DNA of 64,000 nucleotides, taken from contig UBXV01000006.1 of the NCBI GenBank assembly GCA_900469625.1, positions 124,001-188,000 on the forward strand, written 5' to 3'. A model generated the notes under the pieces. The model saw only the letters and a list, made by a program, of their open reading frames with translations. It was not told where the DNA came from and ran no database searches. The number at the start of each line of letters is the position of its first letter. Within the stretch, counting starts at the first letter, position 1. The stretch is from Hyphomicrobiales bacterium. GTDB taxonomy: Bacteria; Pseudomonadota; Alphaproteobacteria; Rhizobiales; Rhizobiaceae. The position numbers and the translations under genes are program-made. Positions 9,489 through 19,543 of the stretch are shown here, one piece after another.

Positions 9489-10862
9489 TTATTTGTAGCA
9501 AACGGCTTTCACCGCATCGACGACTTCTGCGACGTTCGGAAGCGCGAGCTTCTCGAGGTTCGCGGCGTAAGGCATCGGCACATCCTTGCCGGCGATCGTC
9601 AGGATCGGGGCATCGAGATAGTCGAAGGCCTGCTGCATGACGCGGGTCGCGATTTCGGTGCCGACGGACGACTGCGGATAGCCTTCCTCGACGGTCACGA
9701 GGCGACCGGTCTTCTTGACCGATTCGATGACCGTCGGCAGATCCATCGGACGGATGGTGCGAAGGTCGATCAACTCGACGTCGATGCCCTGCGCTTCCAG
9801 CTCGGCAACCGCCTTGACCGCGTAGGTCATGCCGATGCCGAAGGAAACGATTGTCGCGTCCTTGCCGACCTTGTGGATTCGCGCCTTGCCGATCGGCAGC
9901 ACGAAATCGTCGAGCTTCGGCACTTCGAAGGACTGGCCGTAGAGGATTTCGTTTTCGAGGAAGATGACCGGGTTCGGATCGCGGATCGCCGCCTTCAGCA
10001 GGCCCTTGGCGTCCGCTGCCGTGTAGGGCATGACGACCTTGAGGCCCGGAATGTGGCTGTACCAGGCAGCATAGCACTGCGAGTGCTGTGCGGCGACGCG
10101 GGCCGCAGCACCACTCGGGCCACGGAACACGATCGGCGCGCCCATCTGGCCGCCCGACATGTAGAGCGTCTTGGCGGCAGAGTTGATGATCTGGTCGATC
10201 GCCTGCATGGCGAAGTTGAAGGTCATGAACTCGACGATCGGGCGCAGGCCGGTCATGGCAGCGCCGACGCCGACGCCGGCAAAGCCGTGCTCGGTGATCG
10301 GCGTATCGATGACGCGACGGGCGCCGAATTCCTGCAGAAGCCCCTGCGTGATCTTGTAGGCGCCCTGATATTCGGCGACTTCCTCACCCATGACGAAGAC
10401 GTCGTCGCTGGCGCGCATTTCCTCGGCCATGGCGTCGCGCAGCGCTTCGCGCACGGTCATCGTCACCATCTCGGTGCCAGCCGGGATGGCCGGATCGGCA
10501 GCGACCTCGACCTTCGGCTGGGCGGCGACCGGTGCCGGCGCAGAAGAGGCGACGGCCGGCGCTTCTGCTGCAGCCTTCGGCGCTTCGGCCTTCGGTGCAG
10601 CGATATCGCCAGCGCCTTCGCCGTCCTGCAACAGGACCGCGATCGGCGTATTGACCTTGACGCCCTCGGTGCCGGCCGCGATCAGCAGCTTGCCGATCGT
10701 GCCTTCGTCGACGGCTTCCACTTCCATGGTGGCCTTGTCAGTCTCGATCTCGGCAATGACGTCACCGGAGGAGACCTTGTCGCCTTCGTTCTTCAGCCAT
10801 TTCGAGAGCGTGCCTTCCTCCATCGTCGGGGAAAGAGCGGGCATGAGAATTTCTACTGGCAT
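9489..10862 (-). CDS. pdhB: Pyruvate dehydrogenase E1 beta subunit with N-terminal lipoyl domain
   Basis: A 457-residue E1-beta. Residues 1-80 are a complete lipoyl domain with the [11 protein letters not shown] lipoylation site, then an Ala/Pro-rich linker (about 85-135), then the transketolase-like core ([36 protein letters not shown]). The extra lipoyl domain is known in several alphaproteobacteria and is absent from classic E1-beta. ATG 10862 has GGGGAGGCT just upstream; an in-frame start at 10883 would overlap pdhA. Gene order is pdhA, pdhB, pdhC. Confidence 0.96.
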   Translation of the reverse strand: MPVEILMPALSPTMEEGTLSKWLKNEGDKVSSGDVIAEIETDKATMEVEAVDEGTIGKLLIAAGTEGVKVNTPIAVLLQDGEGAGDIAAPKAEAPKAAAEAPAVASSAPAPVAAQPKVEVAADPAIPAGTEMVTMTVREALRDAMAEEMRASDDVFVMGEEVAEYQGAYKITQGLLQEFGARRVIDTPITEHGFAGVGVGAAMTGLRPIVEFMTFNFAMQAIDQIINSAAKTLYMSGGQMGAPIVFRGPSGAAARVAAQHSQCYAAWYSHIPGLKVVMPYTAADAKGLLKAAIRDPNPVIFLENEILYGQSFEVPKLDDFVLPIGKARIHKVGKDATIVSFGIGMTYAVKAVAELEAQGIDVELIDLRTIRPMDLPTVIESVKKTGRLVTVEEGYPQSSVGTEIATRVMQQAFDYLDAPILTIAGKDVPMPYAANLEKLALPNVAEVVDAVKAVCYK

Positions 10863-10879
10863 GTTTGAGCCTCCCCGGA

Positions 10880-11926
10880 TCAAAGCAGGATATCGGTATA
10901 GAGCTCGGATGCATCCGGCTCCGGATCAGCCTGGGCAAAATCGGCGCTGTCGGCGACGATGTCGCGGACGTCCTTGTCGATCAGCTTCAGCTCGTCCTCG
11001 CTCGCCCAGCCATTCTCGGTCAGACGCGCCTTCACCTGCTCGATCGGATCGTGTTCCGACCGCATCTTCTGCACTTCGTCCTTGGAGCGATACTTCGCCG
11101 GGTCGGACATCGAGTGACCGCGGTAGCGATAGGTCTGCATTTCCAGGATGATCGGGCCCTTGCCGGAACGGCAGTATTCGACCGCCTCGTCGCCGGCCGC
11201 CTTGACGGCACGCACGTCCATGGCGTCGACCTGGAAGCCAGGAATGCCGAAGGAAACGCCACGCTTGGAGAAATCGGTCTGAGCCGAAGCGCGGGTGACC
11301 GAGGTACCCATTGCGTAGCGGTTGTTCTCGATCACGTAGATCACCGGAAGCTTCCACAGCTGCGCCATGTTGAAGCTTTCGTAGACCTGGCCCTGGTTGG
11401 CAGCGCCGTCGCCGAAGTAGGCGACGCTGACATTGTCATTGCCGCGGTAGCGGTTGGCAAAGGCAAGACCGGTGCCAAGCGACACCTGGGCACCAACGAT
11501 GCCGTGACCGCCGTAGAAGTGCTTTTCCTTGGAGAACATGTGCATCGAACCGCCCTTCCCCTTGGAAAGACCGTTGCGACGCCCCGTGAGTTCGGCCATG
11601 ACGCCGCGGGCGCTCATGCCGCAGGCCAGCATGTGGCCGTGGTCGCGGTAGGCGGTGATGACCTGGTCGCCTTCTTTCAAAGCCATCTGCATGCCGACGA
11701 CGACAGCTTCCTGGCCGATGTAAAGGTGACAGAAGCCGCCGATGAAGCCCATGCCATAAAGCTGGCCGGCCTTTTCCTCGAAACGCCGGATGAGCAGCAT
11801 TTCGCGATAGGCCTTCAGTTCGTCTTCTTTGGTGAAGTCGGCGATATTGCCGCCGCTCAGGTCCTTCTTGGCCGGCTTTGCTGCGGTCTTACGGCTGGAG
11901 ACGGACGCGTTTTTTCGCGGAGCCAT
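10880..11926 (-). CDS. pdhA: Pyruvate dehydrogenase E1 alpha subunit
   Basis: A 348-residue thiamine-diphosphate subunit, first gene of the pdh operon. The cofactor motif begins [12 protein letters not shown] near residue 170 and ends with NNRYAMGTS. The phosphorylation-loop region [20 protein letters not shown] is near 270. The N-terminus is basic and Ala-rich (KKDLSGGNI). ATG 11926 follows TTGGGAGGA, a strong ribosome site. A minus-strand promoter candidate (TTGCGC, 17 bases, AATATG) and a 23-bp palindrome lie upstream. Confidence 0.97.
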   Translation of the reverse strand: MAPRKNASVSSRKTAAKPAKKDLSGGNIADFTKEDELKAYREMLLIRRFEEKAGQLYGMGFIGGFCHLYIGQEAVVVGMQMALKEGDQVITAYRDHGHMLACGMSARGVMAELTGRRNGLSKGKGGSMHMFSKEKHFYGGHGIVGAQVSLGTGLAFANRYRGNDNVSVAYFGDGAANQGQVYESFNMAQLWKLPVIYVIENNRYAMGTSVTRASAQTDFSKRGVSFGIPGFQVDAMDVRAVKAAGDEAVEYCRSGKGPIILEMQTYRYRGHSMSDPAKYRSKDEVQKMRSEHDPIEQVKARLTENGWASEDELKLIDKDVRDIVADSADFAQADPEPDASELYTDILL

Positions 11927-12045
11927 TCATTCCTCCCAATGGTTAGCCTTTGAGGGTTACCATAGGGAAAGAAAAGCGCCGCAGCAATGCCATATTTGCA
12001 TGGCTCACATTCCGCGCAAGTATTTGATTTTATTTGCAAAATATC

Positions 12046-12068
12046 AATTAACCGAATTTCGGTTAATT
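12046..12068. promoter_or_regulatory. 23-bp perfect palindrome upstream of the pdh operon
   Basis: AATTAACCGAA (12046-12056) and TTCGGTTAATT (12058-12068) are perfect complements around one central base. It overlaps the ftsB stop codon and lies 120 bp upstream of pdhA. It is too AT-rich and lacks the tail expected of a terminator, so an operator is more likely. The regulator is not known. Confidence 0.6.
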
Positions 12069-12383
12069 CGTCATTCGGTGGAAAATAACGATTTCGTCGC
12101 TTCGCGACATGTTGAGCGCGAGGCGTGCCTTTTCATCCAGCATGTCGCGCTCCAGCGAACCATCGCTCATCAGCTGAACCTCTCTTTCGAGGGTCGTGCG
12201 CTGCTTGGTGAGCTCGTCCAGCCGTGCCTGCCGCTCAACGATCTGGCGATCGAATTGTTCCGTCGCCTTCAGGCCGTAGCCGCCATGAACGGAATGATAG
12301 CCGAAATAGGAAAGAAAGGCGACCGCGATCAGCGGCAGCACCAGCCGGCCCAGTTTCCGTTTCTTATGATGCCGTGTCCACAT
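12063..12383 (-). CDS. ftsB: FtsB/DivIC septum formation initiator
   Basis: A 106-residue bitopic division protein. A basic N-terminus (RHHKKRKLGR) is followed by one membrane helix (about 13-30) and then a periplasmic coiled coil (about 40-80, TEQFDRQIVERQARLDELTK) typical of FtsB, which with FtsL and FtsQ links the divisome to septal wall synthesis. The C-terminal segment LERDMLDEKARLALNMSRSD matches the family. Its position between eno and pdhA is the conserved rhizobial and wider proteobacterial context. Confidence 0.9.
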   Translation of the reverse strand: MWTRHHKKRKLGRLVLPLIAVAFLSYFGYHSVHGGYGLKATEQFDRQIVERQARLDELTKQRTTLEREVQLMSDGSLERDMLDEKARLALNMSRSDEIVIFHRMTN

Positions 12384-12463
12384 CCCGTCACACCCTGATA
12401 CGCATTACGGAAAAGAGACTAGCGGGCATTGATTAACCGACCGTTGACCATGAATGCTCGGAT

Positions 12464-12500
12464 AAAGCAAAACCCGCCCACGGAGGCCGTGAGCGGGTCA
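12464..12500 (-). terminator. Rho-independent terminator after eno
   Basis: ACCCGCCCACGG (12472-12483) pairs with CCGTGAGCGGGT (12487-12498), a 12-bp stem with one wobble. On the minus strand it is followed by TTTGCTTT. It is 26 bp beyond the eno stop. Confidence 0.85.
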
Positions 12501-12525
12501 AGATTTCAACGATCGATCGAGGCTA

Positions 12526-13863
<1,338 letters not shown>

Positions 13864-13929
13864 TCAATGGCGCGCAAGATGCAAAAACGTTCGCGCCATC
13901 AGGGTTCATGAAAATTTCACGAGACTGGC

Positions 13930-14772
13930 TCAGCCCTTGGCAACGGCATCGAATGCCATCAGCTTTTCGAGCAATCGCGGCATATCCTTCAGATGCACCA
14001 TGTTGGGACCATCGGAAGGTGCGTTGTCAGGATCCTCGTGGGTTTCGACAAACAGTCCGGCAATGCCGACGGCAACGGCCGCACGCGACAGCGTCTCGAC
14101 GAACTCGCGCTGGCCGCCTGTAGAACCGCCCTGCCCGCCTGGCTGCTGCACCGAATGCGTCGCGTCGAAAACGACGGGCGCACCGAGCGAAGCCATGATC
14201 GGCAGCGAGCGCATGTCGGAGACCAGCGTGTTGTAGCCGAAGGATGCGCCGCGCTCGCACAGAAGGATGTTGGGGTTGCCGCTCTCGGTGAACTTGGCGA
14301 GCACGTTCTTCATGTCCCAGGGCGCCAGGAACTGGCCCTTCTTGACGTTGATCGTGCGGCCGGTCTTGGCCGCCGCCACCAGGAGGTCTGTCTGTCGCGA
14401 CAGGAAGGCCGGGATCTGCAGGATATCGACCGTCTCGGCGACGAGGGCGCACTGTTCCTCGGTGTGGACATCGGTCAGGACCGGAAAGCCGAATTCCTTC
14501 TTGAGGTCGGCAAAGACCTCCATCGCCGTGTCGAGGCCGATGCCGCGCTTGCCCGACAGCGACGTGCGGTTGGCCTTGTCGAACGACGACTTGTAGACGA
14601 GGCCGATATCGAGCGACTTGCAGAGTTCGGCAAGCGCGCCCGCCATCATGAAGGCGTGCTCGCGACTTTCCATCTGGCAGGGGCCGGCGATCAGCGACAG
14701 CCGCTCTTTCTGCGAAAAGGCGACCTGGTTGGCGCCGTCACCGACGACTACTCTGGCATTCGTTTCCATCAT
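13930..14772 (-). CDS. kdsA: 3-deoxy-D-manno-octulosonate 8-phosphate synthase
   Basis: A 280-residue enzyme joining phosphoenolpyruvate and arabinose 5-phosphate to give Kdo 8-phosphate for the LPS inner core. SLIAGPCQMESREHA is near residue 27, YKSSFDKANRTS near 60, LTDVHTEEQC near 95, and VFDATHSVQQPGGQGG near 195. Two ATG codons follow each other; ATG 14772 overlaps the preceding stop as TGATG, so it is translationally coupled to the glyoxalase-like gene. An upstream TTG would add one residue. Confidence 0.97.
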   Translation of the reverse strand: MMETNARVVVGDGANQVAFSQKERLSLIAGPCQMESREHAFMMAGALAELCKSLDIGLVYKSSFDKANRTSLSGKRGIGLDTAMEVFADLKKEFGFPVLTDVHTEEQCALVAETVDILQIPAFLSRQTDLLVAAAKTGRTINVKKGQFLAPWDMKNVLAKFTESGNPNILLCERGASFGYNTLVSDMRSLPIMASLGAPVVFDATHSVQQPGGQGGSTGGQREFVETLSRAAVAVGIAGLFVETHEDPDNAPSDGPNMVHLKDMPRLLEKLMAFDAVAKG

Positions 14773-15662
14773 CAAGCTCCAAAAGCGAAGATCACCCCTT
14801 GCCCCGCGATTTCGGGAACAATGAGGCGTCCGCCCATTTCTGAAAATTCGATATCGTTCAGCGCAAAATGCGCACGCGTCACTTCGATGTCAGCGACGCG
14901 GAAGACCACGGCCCGGCCGCGCAGACCGCGTTCGGCGTTGCGAACCGAGCGGCCGAAGAACGCTTCCATGCCGGCGGCGCTCAAAACCGAGATTTTCGCA
15001 TTGGTCGTCTCGATGTCCATGCCGAAGGAGTGCGCCTCGACCTCGCGCTCATCCACGGCCTCTTGCAGGAGGTACTGGAAATCCGTCGGGTTCGTTTCGG
15101 ACAGCACGACCTCGGCTATGCCGAGCACGCCGTTTGCGTGCCGCTCGAGCGCGCCGCGGTCGGTCGGAAGCGCGCGCACACGTTGGCAGCTGAACAGGAA
15201 GAAATCCGGGGAGCGCAGGTCGGCGGCAAAGGCGAGCCGGAAGGAGCCGAGCCCCTCGCGGCCATCCGGCAACCGCATCGGGCGCGAGAATTCCAGCATG
15301 TCGCCGCCGGAAATGCCTCGGGCACGGAACCGCATGTGATCCATGGCAGCGTCTTCAGTGCCGAGTACGATCGCCGACAGCCCTTGCGGCCCCTGGCGGA
15401 ATCGGAACGCCTGGTCGCGCGCAACAAACGCATTGCCGTCCAGGGCGGCGGCCTCGCATTCCTCACGCGACGCAACCGCCAGCGGCTCGAGATAGGTGTT
15501 GTCGGAGAAAAAGACGCAGGCGTTTTCGGTGCCGAAAGGATGGCGGGCATCCTCCGCGACCGTGAAGCCGAGTTCGCCAAGGCGACGACGGGCCTGAGAC
15601 AGCGTATCCACCGGCAGCACGAGGTGATCGAGCGGGCGGGTGGTGCGCTTGGAGAGGCTCAT
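14772..15662 (-). CDS. VOC/glyoxalase-like domain protein
   Basis: A 296-residue protein with two vicinal-oxygen-chelate-like halves. The first starts LDHLVLPVDTLSQARRRLGE with GFTVAEDARHPFGTENACVFF; the second begins around residue 160 (GIAEVVLSETNPTDFQYLLQ). This matches the glyoxalase-like family PF13468 with its N-terminal LDHLVL strand. ATG 15662 is chosen because the fold begins eleven residues later; longer in-frame starts add unrelated basic sequence. The 3' end overlaps kdsA (TGATG). Substrate unknown; coupling to kdsA does not by itself indicate an LPS role. Confidence 0.8.
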   Translation of the reverse strand: MSLSKRTTRPLDHLVLPVDTLSQARRRLGELGFTVAEDARHPFGTENACVFFSDNTYLEPLAVASREECEAAALDGNAFVARDQAFRFRQGPQGLSAIVLGTEDAAMDHMRFRARGISGGDMLEFSRPMRLPDGREGLGSFRLAFAADLRSPDFFLFSCQRVRALPTDRGALERHANGVLGIAEVVLSETNPTDFQYLLQEAVDEREVEAHSFGMDIETTNAKISVLSAAGMEAFFGRSVRNAERGLRGRAVVFRVADIEVTRAHFALNDIEFSEMGGRLIVPEIAGQGVIFAFGA

Positions 15663-15844
15663 GGCGTGTTCCCTGATGGTTCGCCGCTGTTTGCAACTTT
15701 TGGCCGGGGAATGCAAGCCAGCTGGCAAGCATGGCGGCAATTGGCCGCCCGGGCCCAGACATCGGTTACAAGCAGGAACCGCCCGCGCCGAACACCCTCC
15801 GCCGCAGATCTACGAATGCCGGCAGGTGCCGAACCGCCTGAGCG

Positions 15845-16015
15845 TCAATAATAGCCCGGTGCCGCGGTGGAGTTGGCCGTGTTCGAGGCCCCGAGACCGG
15901 GAGCGAACGTTTGCGGCTGCGCGTAGGACGTATTGCTAGAGGACGTGGTAGCACAGCCCGAAAGCCCCATCAGGACGATCGTCAAAGGCACAAGCAACTT
16001 AGATATGTGGCGCAT
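15845..16015 (-). CDS. Small lipoprotein
   Basis: A 56-residue protein with a short basic start (MRHISK), a hydrophobic core and the lipobox GLSGC, so Cys21 should be lipidated. The mature part is about 36 residues, rich in Ser, Thr, Asn and Ala, with no known domain. A ribosome site AAAGGATC precedes ATG 16015. Residue +2 is Ala, not Asp, favouring outer-membrane sorting by the usual rule. Function unknown; many rhizobial small lipoproteins look like this. Confidence 0.75.
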   Translation of the reverse strand: MRHISKLLVPLTIVLMGLSGCATTSSSNTSYAQPQTFAPGLGASNTANSTAAPGYY

Positions 16016-16126
16016 CCGTACTGATCCTTTCCAGTTTCGTGGAAGACCACAAAAGAACGAATTCACCGGGTTGGCGAGTACGTAACAGTAACACGACGTA
16101 ACGCGCAGCCACGAAGCGGCGCCGAA

Positions 16127-16161
16127 GCGCAACCGCAGCGTCCTGTCTGCTGCGGTTGCGC
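16127..16161 (-). terminator. Strong hairpin after the methyltransferase gene
   Basis: GCGCAACCGCAGC (16127-16139) and GCTGCGGTTGCGC (16149-16161) are perfect 13-bp arms with a 9-base loop. It lies 50 bp beyond the stop of the minus-strand methyltransferase gene. No real T-run follows, so termination is likely but not certain. Confidence 0.55.
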
Positions 16162-16210
16162 CCGATCCGTCACCGACCAGGGTCCGGTAAGCGACGCTGG
16201 ACCACCGGCA

Positions 16211-17020
16211 TCAAAGGCCGAGATCGCTCCTGATCGCGCAGGTCGCGATAAAGGTCGGCAGGTAACGATCGATCAGGAAACGCGGCACCGGTTGCCAATC
16301 CTCGTGGAAGCCAACGAGCACGAACCCGGCCCTGAGCTGACCATTGATCTGCGCGGCGAGGCTATGACCGAACACCAGGGCTTCGCCACGCTCGATCTTG
16401 GCCTGCAGCGCTTCGGCAGCGAGATGCTCTGCCTCGACAAAGGGAAGCGCATATGCCGGCCGGATGAGCCCCTGCTCGGCATAGCTCTGGTCTCGATCGC
16501 CGACGAAAACCACCGGATTGAAGAAACTTGCCAGCAGTCGCCCGCCGGTCTTCAGCACCCGGTGGCACTCGTGCCAGACCGGTTCGATATCCGGCACGTA
16601 AAGGTTCGATATCGGATGAAAGACGATGTCGAAGGTGCCGTCGGCAAAGATCGAGAGATCGCGCATGTCGCCCTGGATCGCTGTCAGCGACAGGCCTTCG
16701 CGCTCCGCCACCAGCCGGTCCTGGTCAAGCTGCCCTTCCGAGATGTCGAAGACGGTGACGTCGGCGCCGGCCGCAGCCAGTATAGGCGCCTGCTGCCCCC
16801 CGGCCGAAGCCAGGCACAGTATCCTCTTGCCGCGGATGTCGGGCAGCCATCCCTGCGGCAGATCGCCGGGCGTCAGTCGGGCCTGCCATCGTCCTTGACG
16901 GGCAGCAGCGATCAGGTCCGGCGTCACCGGACGTGACCATTCGCAGTCCCGGCTCGCCTGCCTGTCCCAGGCCTGGCGGTTGTGATCGATGATATCGAGC
17001 TTGGTGGATGTATCTTGCAT
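16211..17020 (-). CDS. Class I SAM-dependent methyltransferase
   Basis: A 269-residue methyltransferase. Motif I is KRILCLASAGGQQAPILAAA near residue 66, followed by ADVTVFDISEGQLDQD (acidic end of strand 2) and the later LKTGGRLLASFFNP. The N-terminal NRQAWDRQASR is typical of a group of uncharacterized small-molecule methyltransferases. The same fold occurs in the fusion gene at 24627-25940. Substrate unknown. It is flanked by a 13-bp hairpin downstream and a long non-coding gap upstream. Confidence 0.85.
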   Translation of the reverse strand: MQDTSTKLDIIDHNRQAWDRQASRDCEWSRPVTPDLIAAARQGRWQARLTPGDLPQGWLPDIRGKRILCLASAGGQQAPILAAAGADVTVFDISEGQLDQDRLVAEREGLSLTAIQGDMRDLSIFADGTFDIVFHPISNLYVPDIEPVWHECHRVLKTGGRLLASFFNPVVFVGDRDQSYAEQGLIRPAYALPFVEAEHLAAEALQAKIERGEALVFGHSLAAQINGQLRAGFVLVGFHEDWQPVPRFLIDRYLPTFIATCAIRSDLGL

Positions 17021-17559
17021 AATCGGTCCCTTGGAAACATGTCCAGATATGACCGCTCACGATGGAAAATAGAGATCGCAGGCAGAAATGCCCCAGCGTC
17101 CGTCCGTCGGTTGCGGATCAAGCAATGCCATCGTCCATCCCCTTCGCAAGCGAAGTTGAGGCGAATTCGGTTCTCACCGGGCATTACTGGCGCATTGGAC
17201 GACGCTCCTCTGTTTCAGCCGGAAAACTAGCGGCGGCTGGCCATATGGTCAACGCCGGACTGCGGCCAAGCGCGTGCCGAAGGCTGCGGTGCGACGTCGC
17301 ATTGTTTCCGGCCCTACATGAAAAATCGACCGGGATCGAAGAAACGGTGCATCTCGCCCGTCACCATTTCATCAGCGCCTTCGCCCGCTTGTGAAGCCGA
17401 CACAATCGCGTAATGTCGGCGGATGCAGCCTGAGGTTACAAGGGCAGACGCATTTGAGGGAAACCGTTTGAGCACTTCATCACCAGTCCCGGGATATGGG
17501 CTGCGCCCCCATGAAACGCCCGCGCATGCCAGATTCCGCCGGCAGGGAGGTGAAGCGGC
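17021..17559. other. Non-coding gap, 539 bp
   Basis: The upstream region of two divergent genes. Short open frames on either strand have no ribosome site or recognizable protein. Just before 17560 there is a clear site, GGGAGGTG. I see no hairpin with a T-run or other structured element. Confidence 0.5.
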
Positions 17560-18207
17560 ATGATTCGCCCCCTACTCGCCAAGCTCGCATCGGTCGCCAT
17601 CATGATGTTCGCCCGCGCGCTCACAGCCGCCCGGGCGCTCTGGCACGAAACGGGCCTGCCGCCGAAACAGAGCGTCTATTTCGCCAATCACTCCAGTCAT
17701 GGCGATTTCATCCTGATCTGGGCGGTGCTGCCGCCCTGGCTGCGCGAACACGCCCGTCCCGTCGCCAGCGCCGAGTACTGGCTGAAATCGAAGCTGACAT
17801 CGTTCATTGGCCGCGACGTCTTCAATGCGGTGCTGATCGAGCGCGATCCGGCGGCGCGCACCAGCGACCCCGTGGAGCAGATGGCGGCAGCGCTCGACGA
17901 CGGCGCCTCGCTGATCGTCTTTCCCGAAGGCACCCGCAACCAGACCGAAGCCAGGCTGCTGCCTTTCAAGAGCGGGCTCTACCATCTCGCCCGCAAGCGG
18001 CCGGACGTGGCCCTCGTGCCGGTCTGGATCAACAATCTCAACCGCGTGATGCCGAAGGGCGAGTTCGTCCCTATCCCGCTGATCTGCACGATCAACTTCG
18101 GCGAACCTCTCAAGGTCAGGCCGGACGAGAGCAAGGGAGACTTCATCGCCAGGGCCGAAGGCGCACTCGTTGCGCTCGCCCCGGCACAGACGGACAACGA
18201 CGCATGA
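17560..18207 (+). CDS. PlsC-type lysophospholipid acyltransferase
   Basis: A 215-residue acyltransferase. The catalytic HX4D motif is NHSSHGD near residue 42, and the acceptor-site motif FPEGTRNQ lies near 125. Such enzymes acylate lysophosphatidate or related lipids at the inner membrane. First gene of a four-gene operon whose members overlap by ATGA each time. A strong ribosome site (GGGAGGTG) precedes the ATG. Together with the CdsA-like and CDP-alcohol enzymes downstream it could supply phosphatidate to a dedicated lipid pathway. Confidence 0.9.
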   Translation: MIRPLLAKLASVAIMMFARALTAARALWHETGLPPKQSVYFANHSSHGDFILIWAVLPPWLREHARPVASAEYWLKSKLTSFIGRDVFNAVLIERDPAARTSDPVEQMAAALDDGASLIVFPEGTRNQTEARLLPFKSGLYHLARKRPDVALVPVWINNLNRVMPKGEFVPIPLICTINFGEPLKVRPDESKGDFIARAEGALVALAPAQTDNDA

Positions 18208-19154
18208 GCACGACGACTTCCGACATGGTCACCCTGCTGCTCGGCGTCGGCGGCATCCTGCTGTTTGCCTCCGCCGTCGGCTACGCCCTGCAACGCAAGC
18301 TCTCGCCCGACGGGTCGAATGGCGCCATCGAGAACCTCAATGCCCGCATCAAGGCGTGGTGGGCGATGGTGTTCCTGATCGCCATCGCCTTCATTGCCGG
18401 ACGTGTCGGGGTGCTGCTGCTCTTTGCGTTCTGCTCGTTTGCAGCGCTGCGCGAATTCATTACGCTGATCAACACGCGGCGCGCCGACCATTGGGCAATC
18501 GCTGCCGCCTTCTTCCTGGCCCTGCCAATCAACTATTATCTGCTGTGGGCGGAGGAATACGGCATCTATGCCATTTTCATTCCCGTCTATGCCTTCCTGC
18601 TGATGCCGATCATCGCGGTCCTGCGCGGCGACACGCAGAACTTCCTGCTGCGGATCTCCGAAGTGCAATGGGCCTTGATGATCTGCGTCTTCTGCGCATC
18701 GCACGTGCCGGCGCTCCTGACACTGCAGATCCCCGGCTACGAGGGGCGCAACGTGTTGCTGATCGCCTTCCTGGTGATCGTCGTGCAATCGAGCGACGTG
18801 TTGCAATATGTCTGGGGCAAGCTCTTCGGTCGCACCAAGATCGCCCCCATGCTTTCGCCGTCGAAGACGGTGGAGGGCTTCGTCGGCGGCGTCGCCAGCG
18901 CCACATTGCTCGGCGCCTCGCTCTGGTGGATCACGCCGTTTACGCCGTTTCAGGCAGGGCTGATGTCGTTCATCATTACGATGATGGGCTTCTTCGGCGG
19001 ACTGGTGATGTCGGCGATCAAGCGGGATCGCGGGGTCAAGGACTGGGGACATCTGATCGAAGGTCATGGCGGCCTGATCGACCGGCTCGATTCGGTGGTG
19101 TTCTCGGCACCGATCTTCTTTCACCTGACGCGATACTGGTGGTCGCTGACATGA
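18204..19154 (+). CDS. CdsA-like phosphatidate cytidylyltransferase (YnbB type)
   Basis: A 316-residue, polytopic membrane protein with about eight hydrophobic segments. The CdsA-family signature sits near the C-terminal third as LSPSKTVEGFVGG, followed by VKDWGHLIEGHGGLIDRLDS with the conserved His and Asp. It makes CDP-diacylglycerol from CTP and phosphatidate. As a second cytidylyltransferase placed beside a CDP-alcohol transferase, it resembles E. coli YnbB next to YnbA. ATG 18204 overlaps the upstream stop as ATGA. Whether it is the housekeeping CdsA cannot be told from the window. Confidence 0.9.
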   Translation: MSTTTSDMVTLLLGVGGILLFASAVGYALQRKLSPDGSNGAIENLNARIKAWWAMVFLIAIAFIAGRVGVLLLFAFCSFAALREFITLINTRRADHWAIAAAFFLALPINYYLLWAEEYGIYAIFIPVYAFLLMPIIAVLRGDTQNFLLRISEVQWALMICVFCASHVPALLTLQIPGYEGRNVLLIAFLVIVVQSSDVLQYVWGKLFGRTKIAPMLSPSKTVEGFVGGVASATLLGASLWWITPFTPFQAGLMSFIITMMGFFGGLVMSAIKRDRGVKDWGHLIEGHGGLIDRLDSVVFSAPIFFHLTRYWWSLT

Positions 19155-19543
19155 ACAGCCGCCTGCGCGTCCTTGCCCGCAGCAGCGTCGTCCACGTTGT
19201 CTTCGCGTTCGTGGCCATGGGTGGGTGGGCGCTGTTTGCCAACCGGCACCACCCGATGCCACGCCCGCTCGTCGCCGGTCTGGTGCAGGGCGCGCTTTCG
19301 GCCGCGCTGACGCTTTGCCTGAAATCGGCGATCGATGCGCTCTCTCGCCGTTTCCGTGGTTTAACACGGCTGTGGATGCCGCCGCTTCTGGCCTGCCTTG
19401 CCTCGACGAGCATTCTCGTTGCAATCCATGCTTTGACCGGTACGCCGGAAATCCTGAAGACCATTGCCGTGCCGCTCGTGGTCTCGACCAGCTACGCGGT
19501 TGCCTACAACTATTCGATCAGCCGCGGGGAGCTTGAACCATGA
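19151..19543 (+). CDS. Membrane protein of the phospholipid operon, unknown function
   Basis: A 130-residue protein with four likely membrane helices (about 12-30, 40-58, 74-92 and 103-120) and a short basic N-terminus. I recognise no family motif. It overlaps the genes on both sides by ATGA, so it is made in step with the CdsA-like and CDP-alcohol enzymes. A role as accessory subunit or lipid transporter is only an inference. Confidence 0.75.
   Translation: MNSRLRVLARSSVVHVVFAFVAMGGWALFANRHHPMPRPLVAGLVQGALSAALTLCLKSAIDALSRRFRGLTRLWMPPLLACLASTSILVAIHALTGTPEILKTIAVPLVVSTSYAVAYNYSISRGELEP

Noticed and set aside
5320-10868. Very long plus-strand open frames (5320-7506 of 728 codons and 8202-10868 of 888 codons).
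   Set aside because: They lie opposite lpdA, the esterase and pdhC/pdhB. Translations are Arg/His/Asp-rich with no fold, as expected from the antisense of GC-rich genes.
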